A stretch of DNA of 64,000 bases from Actinoplanes regularis (GTDB lineage: Bacteria; Actinomycetota; Actinomycetes; Mycobacteriales; Micromonosporaceae): positions 62,001 through 126,000 of the forward strand of contig NZ_FZNR01000009.1 of the NCBI RefSeq assembly GCF_900188005.1, written 5' to 3'. Shown here in pieces: positions 1-8,163 of the stretch. Position numbers and translations under genes: made by a program. Within the stretch, counting starts at the first letter, position 1, and each line of letters opens with the position of its first letter. The notes beneath the pieces are model-generated. The model ran no database searches and was not told where the DNA came from. It saw only the letters and a program-made list of their open reading frames with translations.

Positions 1-1379
1 ACCGCTTACCCGTGGACGAGATCATCACGCCCGACGGGGAACGGCAGTGGCGGCCCAGCCCAGGTGGCCTGGTCACGGCGTTGCATCCGGTACTGACCGA
101 GCACCGCGGCACCTGGATCGGTTGGTCGGGCGGGGATGGCCCGGCTCCCGAACCCTTCGAACTGGACGGTATCCACATCCACCCGGTGCCATTGAGCGCC
201 GACGAACTCGAACGCTATTACGAGGGCCAGTCGAACGCGACGATCTGGCCGCTCTACCACGACGCCGTGGAAACCCCCGTCTACAAACGGCGTTGGCGCG
301 ACTCCTATCGCGCGGTCAACCAGCGATTCGCCGAAGCCGCGGCGGACGTGGCCGCCGAGGGCGCCACCGTCTGGGTGCAGGACTACCAGCTCCAGCTGGT
401 CCCGGCGATGCTCCGGGAGATGCGCTCCGACCTGCGGATCGGCTTCTTCCTGCACATCCCGTTCCCCCCGATCGAACTGTTCATGCAGATGCCGTTCCGG
501 GCCGAGGTGCTACGCGGCCTGCTCGGCGCCGACCTGGTCGGCTTCCAGCAGCGACTGGCCGCGCAGAACTTCGTCCGGCTGGCCCGGCACCTGCTCGGCC
601 TGCGCTACGAGGGCCAGTCCATTCAGGTGGACGGGCGCAAGGTGAAGGCCGGCGCGTTCCCGATCAGCATCGACACCAGGGACATGGAACGGCTCGCCGC
701 CGACCCGGCGGTGCAGGCCCGGGCCAAACAGATCCGCGCCGAGCTGGGCGATCCGAAGACCGTCATCCTCGGCGTCGACCGGCTGGACTACACCAAGGGC
801 ATCGAGCTGCGCCTCAAGGCGTTCCGCGAGCTGCTGGCCGACGAGCGGCTGAACGTCGGCGACGCGGTGATGGTGCAGGTCGCCACGCCCAGCCGGGAGC
901 GGGTCGAGCACTACCAGGCGCTGCGTGTCAAGGTGGAGCGCGAGGTCGGCCGGATCAACGGCGAGTTCGGCAAGGTCGGCACGCCGGCCGTGCACTACCT
1001 GCACCAGTCGGTCAGCAAGCAGGAGCTGGCCGCGATGTATGCGGCGGCCGACGTGATGATGGTGACGCCGCTGCGGGACGGGATGAACCTCGTCGCCAAG
1101 GAGTACATCGCCTGCCGCGGCGACACCGGGGGCGCGCTGGTGCTCAGCGAGTTCGCCGGTGCCGCCACGGAGCTGCGCCAGGCCTTCCTGTGCAACCCGC
1201 ACGACCCGGACGGTGTCAAGGACGCGTTGATGCGCGCGATCAACACCGAACCCGCCGAGCTCAAGCGGCGCATCCGGGTGATGCAGCGCCACCTGCGCAC
1301 CCACGACGTGGCCCGGTGGGCGCGCACGTTCCTGGCCGAACTCGACGCCGACGAAGCCGAGAACGCCGCGGAGGGCTAG
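1..1379 (+). CDS. otsA: Alpha,alpha-trehalose-phosphate synthase (GT20), 5' truncated by window edge
   Basis: Transfers glucose from a nucleotide sugar to glucose-6-phosphate to give trehalose-6-phosphate, a cytoplasmic step of trehalose synthesis. The frame is open to base 3 and its first residues read RLPV, matching the family's N-terminal NRLPV motif, so the true start lies just left of the window; the GTG at 12 is internal. About 458 residues remain. Visible GT20 landmarks are SPGGLVTAL, WVQDYQLQLVP, HIPFPP, VDRLDYTKGIELR and the GMNLVAKEY donor-site motif near the C-terminus. A strong hairpin follows at once, so this is probably the end of its transcription unit. Confidence 0.93.
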   Translation, partial: RLPVDEIITPDGERQWRPSPGGLVTALHPVLTEHRGTWIGWSGGDGPAPEPFELDGIHIHPVPLSADELERYYEGQSNATIWPLYHDAVETPVYKRRWRDSYRAVNQRFAEAAADVAAEGATVWVQDYQLQLVPAMLREMRSDLRIGFFLHIPFPPIELFMQMPFRAEVLRGLLGADLVGFQQRLAAQNFVRLARHLLGLRYEGQSIQVDGRKVKAGAFPISIDTRDMERLAADPAVQARAKQIRAELGDPKTVILGVDRLDYTKGIELRLKAFRELLADERLNVGDAVMVQVATPSRERVEHYQALRVKVEREVGRINGEFGKVGTPAVHYLHQSVSKQELAAMYAAADVMMVTPLRDGMNLVAKEYIACRGDTGGALVLSEFAGAATELRQAFLCNPHDPDGVKDALMRAINTEPAELKRRIRVMQRHLRTHDVARWARTFLAELDADEAENAAEG

Positions 1380-1381
1380 AA

Positions 1382-1430
1382 CCACGCTTTTCGGCGCCGG
1401 ACCGCTCCAGGTCCGGCGCCGAAAGCGTGG
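1382..1430. terminator. Hairpin terminator between otsA and the convergent cob operon
   Basis: A nearly perfect inverted repeat of about 20 bp (1382-1402 and 1411-1430) encloses an 8-nt loop. It lies just past the otsA stop codon and before the convergent siroheme/SUMT gene, so it could end transcription from both sides. No long T-run follows, as is common in high-GC actinomycetes. Confidence 0.75.
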
Positions 1431-1457
1431 GTACGAACAATGAGCGCCCGCCGGCGA

Positions 1458-2666
1458 TCAGCCGGCCGCCGGGGTGAACGACTCGGTCGCCCCGACCACG
1501 TCGCCGATCACCACCACGGCCGGTGGGCGGATCCCGGCCGCCACGACCTGATCGGCCACCGCGCCCAGGGTGCTGCGCAGCGACCGCTGGTGCGCGGTCG
1601 AGCCCTCCTGGATCACCGCGACCGGCGTCGCCGCGTCCCGACCCTCCGCGATCAGCCGCTCGGCGATCTTCGACAGGTTCTTCAGCCCCATCATCACCAC
1701 CAGGGTGCCGCGCAGCCGGGCCAGCGCCGGCCAGTCGACCAGCGAGTCCGCGTGGTCCGGCGGGATGTGCCCGGAGACCACGGTGAACTCGTGCGCCACC
1801 CCGCGGTGCGTGACCGGGACACCGGCCAGCGCGGGCGCCGCGATCGAACTGGTCACCCCCGGCACCACCAGCACCGGAACACCGGCCTCCGCGCAGGCGA
1901 GGGCCTCCTCACCGCCACGGCCGAAGACGAAGTTGTCGCCGCCCTTGAGCCGGACCACGAACTTTCCCTGCCGGGCGCGGTCGACCAGGATCCGGTTGAT
2001 CTCCTCCTGGGCGGCGGACGGCCCGTACGGAATCTTCGCGGCGTCGATCAGCTCGACCTCCGGCCGCAGCTCACCCAGGAGCAGGCCGGGGATCAGACGG
2101 TCGGCGACCACCACATCGGCGGCGGCCAGCAGTCGGCGGCCCTTCACCGTGATCAGCTCCGGGTCGCCGGGACCGGCGCCGACCAGCGCGACGCCCTTCA
2201 GCTCGGGCGCGGCCGGGGGCGTCGCCTCCAGCGCGTGCGCGACCAGGTCACGGACCGCCATCGCGCGCCGGCGGTCACCACCGTCCGTCACAGCGACCGT
2301 CACCTGGCCGTGCCGGGTCACCGCCGGTGTCCACGCGGTCGCGGCGTCCCGGTCGTCCGCCCGTACGCAGAAGGTGTTGTGCTCCTCGGCCGCGGTGCTG
2401 ACCTGCGCCGCCGCCTCCGGATCATCGATCGCGACATGCACCAGCCAGGCGCCCGCGACGTCGCCGGGCGCGAAGCGCCGCGGCGTCCAGGTCGCCCGGC
2501 CGGCGTCGACGTGGGCTCGCAGCGCGGGGGTCAGCTCCGGCGCGACGATCTCGACCCGGGCGCCGGCCGCGATCAGCGCCGGCACTCGCCGGGTGGCCAC
2601 CGTGCCGCCGCCGACCACCAGCACCCGGCGGCCCGTCAGACGCAGGGCCAAGGGGTAGAGGCTCAT
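1458..2666 (-). CDS. cobA: Precorrin-2 dehydrogenase / uroporphyrinogen-III C-methyltransferase fusion (CysG-like)
   Basis: A 402-residue fusion. Residues 1-150 form the Rossmann precorrin-2 dehydrogenase/ferrochelatase part (VLVVGGGTVATRR). Residues from about 157 form the SAM-dependent uroporphyrinogen-III methyltransferase, with VGAGPGDPELIT, VRLKGGDNFVFGRGGEE and the VPGVTSS, VPVTHRG signatures. It makes precorrin-2, the branch point to sirohaem and cobalamin. Start ATG at 2666 overlaps the cobT stop by 4 bp, so it is translationally coupled as the third gene of a reverse operon (CobC-like, cobT, this gene). The domain order matches E. coli CysG; the N-terminal part might serve sirohaem for sulphite/nitrite reduction rather than B12. 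Confidence 0.92.
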   Translation of the reverse strand: MSLYPLALRLTGRRVLVVGGGTVATRRVPALIAAGARVEIVAPELTPALRAHVDAGRATWTPRRFAPGDVAGAWLVHVAIDDPEAAAQVSTAAEEHNTFCVRADDRDAATAWTPAVTRHGQVTVAVTDGGDRRRAMAVRDLVAHALEATPPAAPELKGVALVGAGPGDPELITVKGRRLLAAADVVVADRLIPGLLLGELRPEVELIDAAKIPYGPSAAQEEINRILVDRARQGKFVVRLKGGDNFVFGRGGEEALACAEAGVPVLVVPGVTSSIAAPALAGVPVTHRGVAHEFTVVSGHIPPDHADSLVDWPALARLRGTLVVMMGLKNLSKIAERLIAEGRDAATPVAVIQEGSTAHQRSLRSTLGAVADQVVAAGIRPPAVVVIGDVVGATESFTPAAG

Positions 2667-3715
2667 TTCTCGGACACTCCCGCGCTGTCGAACGTCGCGA
2701 CCTCGTGCAGCACCCGCACGGCAGCCGAGACGATCGGCAGCGCCAGCACCGCACCGCTGCCCTCGCCGAGCCGCATCCCGAGGTCCAGCAGCGGTTCCAG
2801 GCCGAGGTGAGCGAGCGCGACGGTGGCGCCCGGCTCGGCCGAACGGTGCCCGGCGACCATCGCGGCGACCGCCTCCGGGGCGAACGCGGCGGCGGCCAGC
2901 GCGGCCGACGCGGCGATCACGCCGTCCACGATCACCGGGACCCGGTTGGCGGCCGCACCCAGGATGAAGCCGGCCAGCGCGGCGTGCTCCAGGCCACCCA
3001 CCGACGCGAGCACACCCAGCGGGTCGGCGGCGTCCGGGGAGTGCCGGGCGATCGCGGCCGCGATCACCTCGCTCTTGTGGGCCAGCATGGCGTCGTCGAT
3101 GCCGGTGCCGCGCCCGGTCACGGTGGCCGGATCGGCGCCGGTGAAGACCGCGATCAGGGCCGCGGCCGGTGTCGTGTTGGCGATCCCCATGTCACCGGTG
3201 AGCAGGCATTTCGCACCAGCCGTGACGAGCTGGCCGGCGACCGCGATGCCGACCTCGACGGCGGCCAGGGCCTCCTCGCGGGTCAGCGCCGGCTCGACGG
3301 TCATGTCCCGGGTGCCCCGGCGGATGTTCGCGTCCAGCAGGTTCGGCCCGCCGTGCAGCGGGATCGCCACCCCGGCGTCGATCACCATCACGTCCACGCC
3401 GGCCTGCCGGGCGAACGCGTTCACCACCGCACCGCCGGCCACGAAGTTCGCCACCATCTGGGCGGTGACCTCCTGCGGCCACGGGGTGACGCCCTGGGCG
3501 TGCACCCCGTGGTCGCCGGCGAAGACCGCGACGGTGGCCGGGGTCGGCAGCGGCGGCGGGCAGACCCCGGCCAGGCCGGCCAGGCGCACCGACAACTCCT
3601 CCAGGCTGCCCAGAGAGCCGGCCGGTTTGGTGAGCCGGGCCTGCAGCTCGCGCGCCGCGGCCATGGCCTGTTCATCGGCTGGCCGGATGGCGGCCAGGGT
3701 GTTCTCCAGGGTCAC
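2663..3715 (-). CDS. cobT: Nicotinate-nucleotide--dimethylbenzimidazole phosphoribosyltransferase
   Basis: Makes alpha-ribazole-5'-phosphate from nicotinate mononucleotide and DMB for the lower ligand of cobalamin. The 350-residue length fits the family. Landmarks are the N-terminal KPAGSLGSLEEL, the VFAGDHGVHAQGV loop, GDMGIANTTPAAAL and the C-terminal RLGEGSGAVLALP, whose Glu is the usual catalytic base. The start is taken as the GTG at 3715, which gives the standard N-terminus and a 4-bp overlap with the upstream aminotransferase. A much longer in-frame extension to 4030 overlaps that gene and is rejected. Confidence 0.93.
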   Translation of the reverse strand: MTLENTLAAIRPADEQAMAAARELQARLTKPAGSLGSLEELSVRLAGLAGVCPPPLPTPATVAVFAGDHGVHAQGVTPWPQEVTAQMVANFVAGGAVVNAFARQAGVDVMVIDAGVAIPLHGGPNLLDANIRRGTRDMTVEPALTREEALAAVEVGIAVAGQLVTAGAKCLLTGDMGIANTTPAAALIAVFTGADPATVTGRGTGIDDAMLAHKSEVIAAAIARHSPDAADPLGVLASVGGLEHAALAGFILGAAANRVPVIVDGVIAASAALAAAAFAPEAVAAMVAGHRSAEPGATVALAHLGLEPLLDLGMRLGEGSGAVLALPIVSAAVRVLHEVATFDSAGVSEK

Positions 3716-4764
3716 GGTCGCTCCTCGATCACTTCTCGCAGAGTCTGCACGAATCGGTCCGTGGTGGCAGTGTCGCGCACCGCTATCCGGAGCCAGTCTG
3801 GGCCCAGGCCCGGAAAGGTGTCGCCACGACGTACCGCGTAGCCGCGTTTGCGCAGCTCGACGCGGATCTGATCGGCTCCGGAAAGGCGTACCGGAACAAA
3901 AGCGGACGCCGGATCGCCGGGAATCGTGATGCTCGGCACGTGCCGCAACTGTTCCACCAGATGGGCTCGCTCGGCGGCGAGCGTCACCGCGATCTCGCGT
4001 TCGGCGGCGACCGCGACCGGCGACGCGCAAGCGATCGCCGCCGCCAGCGCCGGCGTCGAGACCGCCCAGAGCGGCTGCGCCGCCGCCAGCCGCGGCACCA
4101 GATCGGCGGGTCCGAGCAGGTAGCCGATCCGCAGGCCGGCCAGGCCCCAGGTCTTGGTCAGGCTGCGCAGCACCACCAGGCCGGGCAGGTCACGGCGCTC
4201 GGCCAGGGACTCCGGCTCACCCGGACAACCCTCCCGGTACGTCGTGTCCGCGAACGCCTCGTCGACCACCAGCACCCGGCCCGGCCGGGCCAGTCGCGCC
4301 ACGTCCCGCGCCGGATGCAGGACCGAGGTCGGATTGGTGGGGTTGCCGACGAAGACCAGGTCGGCGTCGTCCGGCACCAGCGCCGGATCCAGCCGGAAGC
4401 CGTCCCGCTCGTGCAGCAGCACCCGCTCCACCGTGTGCCCCGCGTTCTTCAGCGCCGCCTCCGGCTCGGTGAACTGCGGATGCACCACCACCGGCCGGCG
4501 CGCGGTACGCAACGCCTGGGCGAGCAGCACGAACGCCTGCGCGGCGCCCGCTGTCAGCAGCACCTCACCCGGATCGCGGCGATGCCGGGCGGCCACCGCC
4601 GCCGTCGCGGCCGTGGCGTCGGGGTACGCGGAGAGCCGGGTCAGCGAGTCCGCGATCGGTTCCGCCAGCCAGGCGGGCATGACCTGGTGCCGCACGTTGA
4701 CCGCGAGATCGATCAGGCCCGTCCCCACCTCGGCGTCGCCGTGATGATCAAGGTCGAACGTCAT
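3712..4764 (-). CDS. cobC: CobC-like PLP aminotransferase (histidinol-phosphate / threonine-phosphate decarboxylase family)
   Basis: A 350-residue fold-type I PLP enzyme. The PLP lysine lies in SLTKTWGLAGLRIGY, with NPTNPTS and VVDEAFAD upstream. The N-terminus (DHHGDAEV, then LAVNVR) resembles CobC/CobD-type L-threonine-phosphate decarboxylases, which supply aminopropanol phosphate for cobalamin. Its position as first gene of an operon with cobT and cobA supports that over histidine biosynthesis, but the assignment rests on context. ATG 4764 is chosen; nearby upstream in-frame starts add residues without family similarity. It is divergent from the PBP gene. Confidence 0.8.
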   Translation of the reverse strand: MTFDLDHHGDAEVGTGLIDLAVNVRHQVMPAWLAEPIADSLTRLSAYPDATAATAAVAARHRRDPGEVLLTAGAAQAFVLLAQALRTARRPVVVHPQFTEPEAALKNAGHTVERVLLHERDGFRLDPALVPDDADLVFVGNPTNPTSVLHPARDVARLARPGRVLVVDEAFADTTYREGCPGEPESLAERRDLPGLVVLRSLTKTWGLAGLRIGYLLGPADLVPRLAAAQPLWAVSTPALAAAIACASPVAVAAEREIAVTLAAERAHLVEQLRHVPSITIPGDPASAFVPVRLSGADQIRVELRKRGYAVRRGDTFPGLGPDWLRIAVRDTATTDRFVQTLREVIEERP

Positions 4765-4822
4765 GGGCCCCAGCATGCCCGACGCCCGTTCTCTTGCTGA
4801 TTCGCGGGGAACATGAGGGCAT

Positions 4823-6985
4823 TTGTCATACCTTCGAGGAGTGACTGACCGACGCCCCACCGTAGCCGGACGAGTCGCCCTCTTGATCCGTGCCGGACTC
4901 ATCGCGGGCCTGGTCGCCGCCGGGCTCTTCTATCCCTTCACGGCCCTGGCCGGGATGGGTGTGAAGGCCGGCGCCGACGCCCTCGAGCGAATGCCGGAAC
5001 AGCTCACCGAGGCGCCGGCGGCGCAGACCACCTACGTCTACGCCAAGGACGGCAAGACGCTGCTGACGATGTTCTACGAGGAGTACCGGCGGCAGGTCGC
5101 GCTCAAGGACATGTCGCCGTACATCACCCAGGCCATCGTGGCCTCCGAGGACACCCGCTTCTACGAGCATCACGGCGTCGACGCGAAGGGGGTGGCCCGC
5201 GCCTTCGTCGCCAACCAGCAGGCCGGCGGGGTCTCCCAGGGCGCCTCGACGCTGACCATGCAGTACGTCCGGATGGCGCTGCGGGACAGCGCGAAGACCC
5301 CCAGAGAGGCGCTGGAGGCCACCGAGCAGACCGCCACGCGGAAACTGCGCGAGATGCGGCTGGCCATCGAGGTCGAACACCGGCTCAGCAAACAGGAGAT
5401 CCTCGAGCGGTACCTGAACGCCGCCTATTTCGGACACCGGGCCTACGGCATCCACGCCGCCGCCGGGGTGTTCTTCTCCAAGGCTCCGAAGAACCTCACC
5501 CTCACCGAGGCCGCCCTGCTGGCCGGGCTGGTCAAGGCGCCGTCCGCGTACGACCCGGCGACCACCGATCAGGATGCCGCGCTGCAACGGCGCAACTATG
5601 TGATCGACCAGATGCTGAAGATGGGCTCGATCACCCCGGCGCAGGCGGCGAGCGCCAAGAAGGCCCGGATCAGGCTGAAGCTGAGCACACCGCCGAACGA
5701 CTGCGTCTCCGTCCCGGCGGAGCACAACGACTGGGGCTTCTTCTGCGACTACCTGAAGAACTGGTGGCGGGAGCAGCCGGCCTTCGGCGAGAGCGCGCTG
5801 GAGCGTGAGGAGAATCTGCGCCGCGGCGGCTATCGGGTGATCACCTCGATCGATCCGGCGATCCAGGCGTCCGCGGTCGAGCACGTGCTCGACAAGGAGA
5901 GCAAGGACAGCCCGTTCGCCCACGGCGAGGTGGTGATCCAGCCCGGCACCGGACGGGTCCTCAGCATGGCGGTGAACCGGACGTACTCCCTGCACCAGGA
6001 GCACAACGGCAAGCACAGCGACCGGTCCCAGCGCGACGACATCCGCGGGAACTACCCGAACACGGTGAACCCGCTGCTCGGCGGCGGTGACATGGCCGGT
6101 TACCAGGCCGGCTCCACCTTCAAGATCTTCACGCTCCTGGCCGCGCTCGACGCCGGGCTGCCGCTACGCACGTCGTACTACGCCCCCGAACGGTTCGTCT
6201 CGAAATACATCACCGAGCCCGGGCCGGCGACCTGCGGAAAACACTGGTGCCCGAAGAACTCCAGCAAATCGATGACCGGGCAGCAGTCCATGTGGAGCGG
6301 GTTCGGCAAATCGGTCAACACCTACTTCGTGCAGCTCGAACAGCGGGTCGGCGCGGAGAAGGCGGTCGCCATGGCCGAGAAGCTCGGGCTGAAATGGCGA
6401 ACCCCGATCGACAAGGAGCTGGCCCGGCCGGCGAACGCCGCCGGTTGGGGCGCGTTCACCCTCGGCGTCAGCGACGCGACCCCGGTGGAGATCGCCAACG
6501 TGTTCGCCACGGTGGCCGCGGAAGGCACCTACTGCGAGGCGCTGCCCGTCCTGTCGATCCGCGACTCCACCGGCAAGAACGCGATGTACCGGGGCAGGTT
6601 CGTCGCCGCGCCGCGCTGCCACCGGGTGTTCAGCCCGGAGGTCGCCCGCGCCGCGACGGACGCGGCCCGCTGCGTCACCGGCTACGGCTCGGCGCGCGGC
6701 GGCTGCGGCGGGTGGGGAACATCGGAGATGGTGTACGGCGTCGTGGGGCGGCCGGTGGCCGGTAAGAGCGGGACCACGGACAACAACCGGACGGCCTGGT
6801 TCAGCGGGTTCACCCCGCAACTGGCGGCGTCGGCCTTCGTCGCCGACCCGGACAACCCGAAGCATTACGTCGGGAACGGCCGCTCGACGATCTCGAAGTA
6901 CACAGTGGCCCAGACGCTGCGGGACGCGCTCGAGGGCCAGCCCGAGCTCAAGTTCACCCCACCGTCCGACAAGCTCGTCTGGTAA
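4823..6985 (+). CDS. Bifunctional penicillin-binding protein (transglycosylase GT51 + transpeptidase)
   Basis: A class A PBP that polymerises glycan strands and cross-links peptidoglycan outside the membrane. It has one N-terminal membrane anchor (about residues 18-45), then GT51 with catalytic EDTRFYEHHGVD (Glu109), QGASTLTMQ and RKLREMRLAIEVE. The transpeptidase follows with the S431-T-F-K434 acylation motif, a SVN motif near 494 and KSGTT near 657. The family length of about 720 is normal. The start is uncertain: TTG 4823 has a GAGGG just upstream, while GTG 4841 sits directly on a GAGGA with no spacing. Several Cys pairs (294/308 and others near the active site) could form extracytoplasmic disulphides. 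Confidence 0.92.
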   Translation: MSYLRGVTDRRPTVAGRVALLIRAGLIAGLVAAGLFYPFTALAGMGVKAGADALERMPEQLTEAPAAQTTYVYAKDGKTLLTMFYEEYRRQVALKDMSPYITQAIVASEDTRFYEHHGVDAKGVARAFVANQQAGGVSQGASTLTMQYVRMALRDSAKTPREALEATEQTATRKLREMRLAIEVEHRLSKQEILERYLNAAYFGHRAYGIHAAAGVFFSKAPKNLTLTEAALLAGLVKAPSAYDPATTDQDAALQRRNYVIDQMLKMGSITPAQAASAKKARIRLKLSTPPNDCVSVPAEHNDWGFFCDYLKNWWREQPAFGESALEREENLRRGGYRVITSIDPAIQASAVEHVLDKESKDSPFAHGEVVIQPGTGRVLSMAVNRTYSLHQEHNGKHSDRSQRDDIRGNYPNTVNPLLGGGDMAGYQAGSTFKIFTLLAALDAGLPLRTSYYAPERFVSKYITEPGPATCGKHWCPKNSSKSMTGQQSMWSGFGKSVNTYFVQLEQRVGAEKAVAMAEKLGLKWRTPIDKELARPANAAGWGAFTLGVSDATPVEIANVFATVAAEGTYCEALPVLSIRDSTGKNAMYRGRFVAAPRCHRVFSPEVARAATDAARCVTGYGSARGGCGGWGTSEMVYGVVGRPVAGKSGTTDNNRTAWFSGFTPQLAASAFVADPDNPKHYVGNGRSTISKYTVAQTLRDALEGQPELKFTPPSDKLVW

Positions 6986-7076
6986 CGACGGTGACCGCGG
7001 TCTTGATATCCCTCAGTATCTTCAGCTGACCGGAATCGCCCAGACCTAACCCGCAGAACGAAGAACGTGACCGAAG

Positions 7077-7214
7077 GTGGTGCTACAGCCGGTCGCCGGT
7101 GGTCCCGCCCGCGAGCTCGGCATCGGTGCGACCGGCCTGGCGTTCGCACCCGATGGCCGAAGCGTCCTCGTCACGACGTTGTTCGGTGGTTTCCACCGCT
7201 TCAAGGTCGGATGA
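7077..7214 (+). pseudogene. Remnant of a beta-propeller (WD40-like) C-terminus
   Basis: A 45-codon frame reads GLAFAPDGRSVLVTT followed by a short FHRFKVG end, the look of the final blade of a WD40/beta-propeller protein. A stop codon lies in frame at 7067, so no larger gene precedes it. The segment falls in the otherwise gene-free stretch from 6986 to 7275. I read it as a decayed fragment; a genuine micro-ORF is less likely because the motif is internal to a repeat domain. Confidence 0.4.
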
Positions 7215-7275
7215 GGCGGACCGTCCGCCGGTAGCCCGCGCAGCAGACTCGCGGCGCTGTCGTGTCCGAACCTGA

Positions 7276-7929
7276 TCAGGCAGAGCGGGCGGCGGGCGGG
7301 TGCTCGCGGTGCAGGCGAGCCGACGGGACGTCGCGGATGCGGGGTGGTCGCCAGGCGGGGTCGCGGCCGGCCAGACCGAGCGCCCGGGGCAGAGCCTCCT
7401 CCTCCGGGTCGATCGGCACGCGCGGGCCGAGAAGGCCCGGAGTGCCCTCGGGCGGGCCCGCCGAGAGGAACTCGATCAGGGTGGCCAGGACGCGCGGATC
7501 GGCGGCGAAGTCCTGGCCGGTGGCGCGGGCCAGGTCCCAGCCGTGCATGACCAGCTCGTTCGCCGCCACCGCGCCCAGCTCGCGGGCCGGCATGGTGATC
7601 CCGCCGGCCCGGGCCGCGCCCCGCCAGGCGGCCGGCTCCTGCCAGGCGGTGGCGAGCTCCTCCAGCAGAACCGGCAGACGGCTCCGCCAGTGCTGCGGCA
7701 GGTGGGCGGCGGACGGCTGCGGTGGCGCCCCGCCACCGGCTGTGTCGGCCCCCTTGCGCGCGGCCCGGGTGAACGCCTCGGCCAGGCTGATGAGGTGATC
7801 GAGAAGGGTCGCGACGGACCAGCCCGGGCAGGGGGTCGGAGCGGTCAGGTCTCGGTCGTCGACCCCTAGCAGCAGTGCCCTGAGCTGACGAACCGGCGGG
7901 TCCAGATCCAGCGGCAGACGAGCGGCCAC
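7276..7929 (-). CDS. TIGR03086-type metal-binding protein (DinB/maleylpyruvate isomerase-like)
   Basis: A 217-residue member of the actinobacterial DinB-like four-helix family. Visible signatures are TPCPGWSVATLLDHL at about residues 31-45, whose His is a metal ligand, and ELVMHGWDLARATGQ near 124-138 with a second His. Members use mycothiol or another thiol, or have unknown roles, so no reaction is assigned. GTG 7929 is preceded by a clear GGAGG. It stands alone between the PBP gene and the CobB-like gene. Confidence 0.75.
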   Translation of the reverse strand: MAARLPLDLDPPVRQLRALLLGVDDRDLTAPTPCPGWSVATLLDHLISLAEAFTRAARKGADTAGGGAPPQPSAAHLPQHWRSRLPVLLEELATAWQEPAAWRGAARAGGITMPARELGAVAANELVMHGWDLARATGQDFAADPRVLATLIEFLSAGPPEGTPGLLGPRVPIDPEEEALPRALGLAGRDPAWRPPRIRDVPSARLHREHPPAARSA

Positions 7930-8163
7930 GGTCGTCCTCCTTCGGTTGTCGTGCCCCCACGGTACGAGGGGGGTACGACGTTATCCGGACCTCGGAACGC
8001 CGTTTTGGCACGTTGGGCGGCTTCCGGCGGCCGTCGTGGCGCGGCCGCTCCGCGCCACCGGCCCGCCCTCCCCCGGCACCGCCGGCAACCCGGGACGCCG
8101 CGATCACCAGTCCCGCCGAATTCGGTCAGTCTCGGGAATGGACGGGGCACTCCGACAGGCAGG

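Noticed and set aside
2663..4030. 455-codon version of cobT starting at 4030
   Set aside because: The extra N-terminal residues overlap the coding sequence of the upstream aminotransferase and lack CobT similarity; GTG 3715 gives the normal N-terminus.
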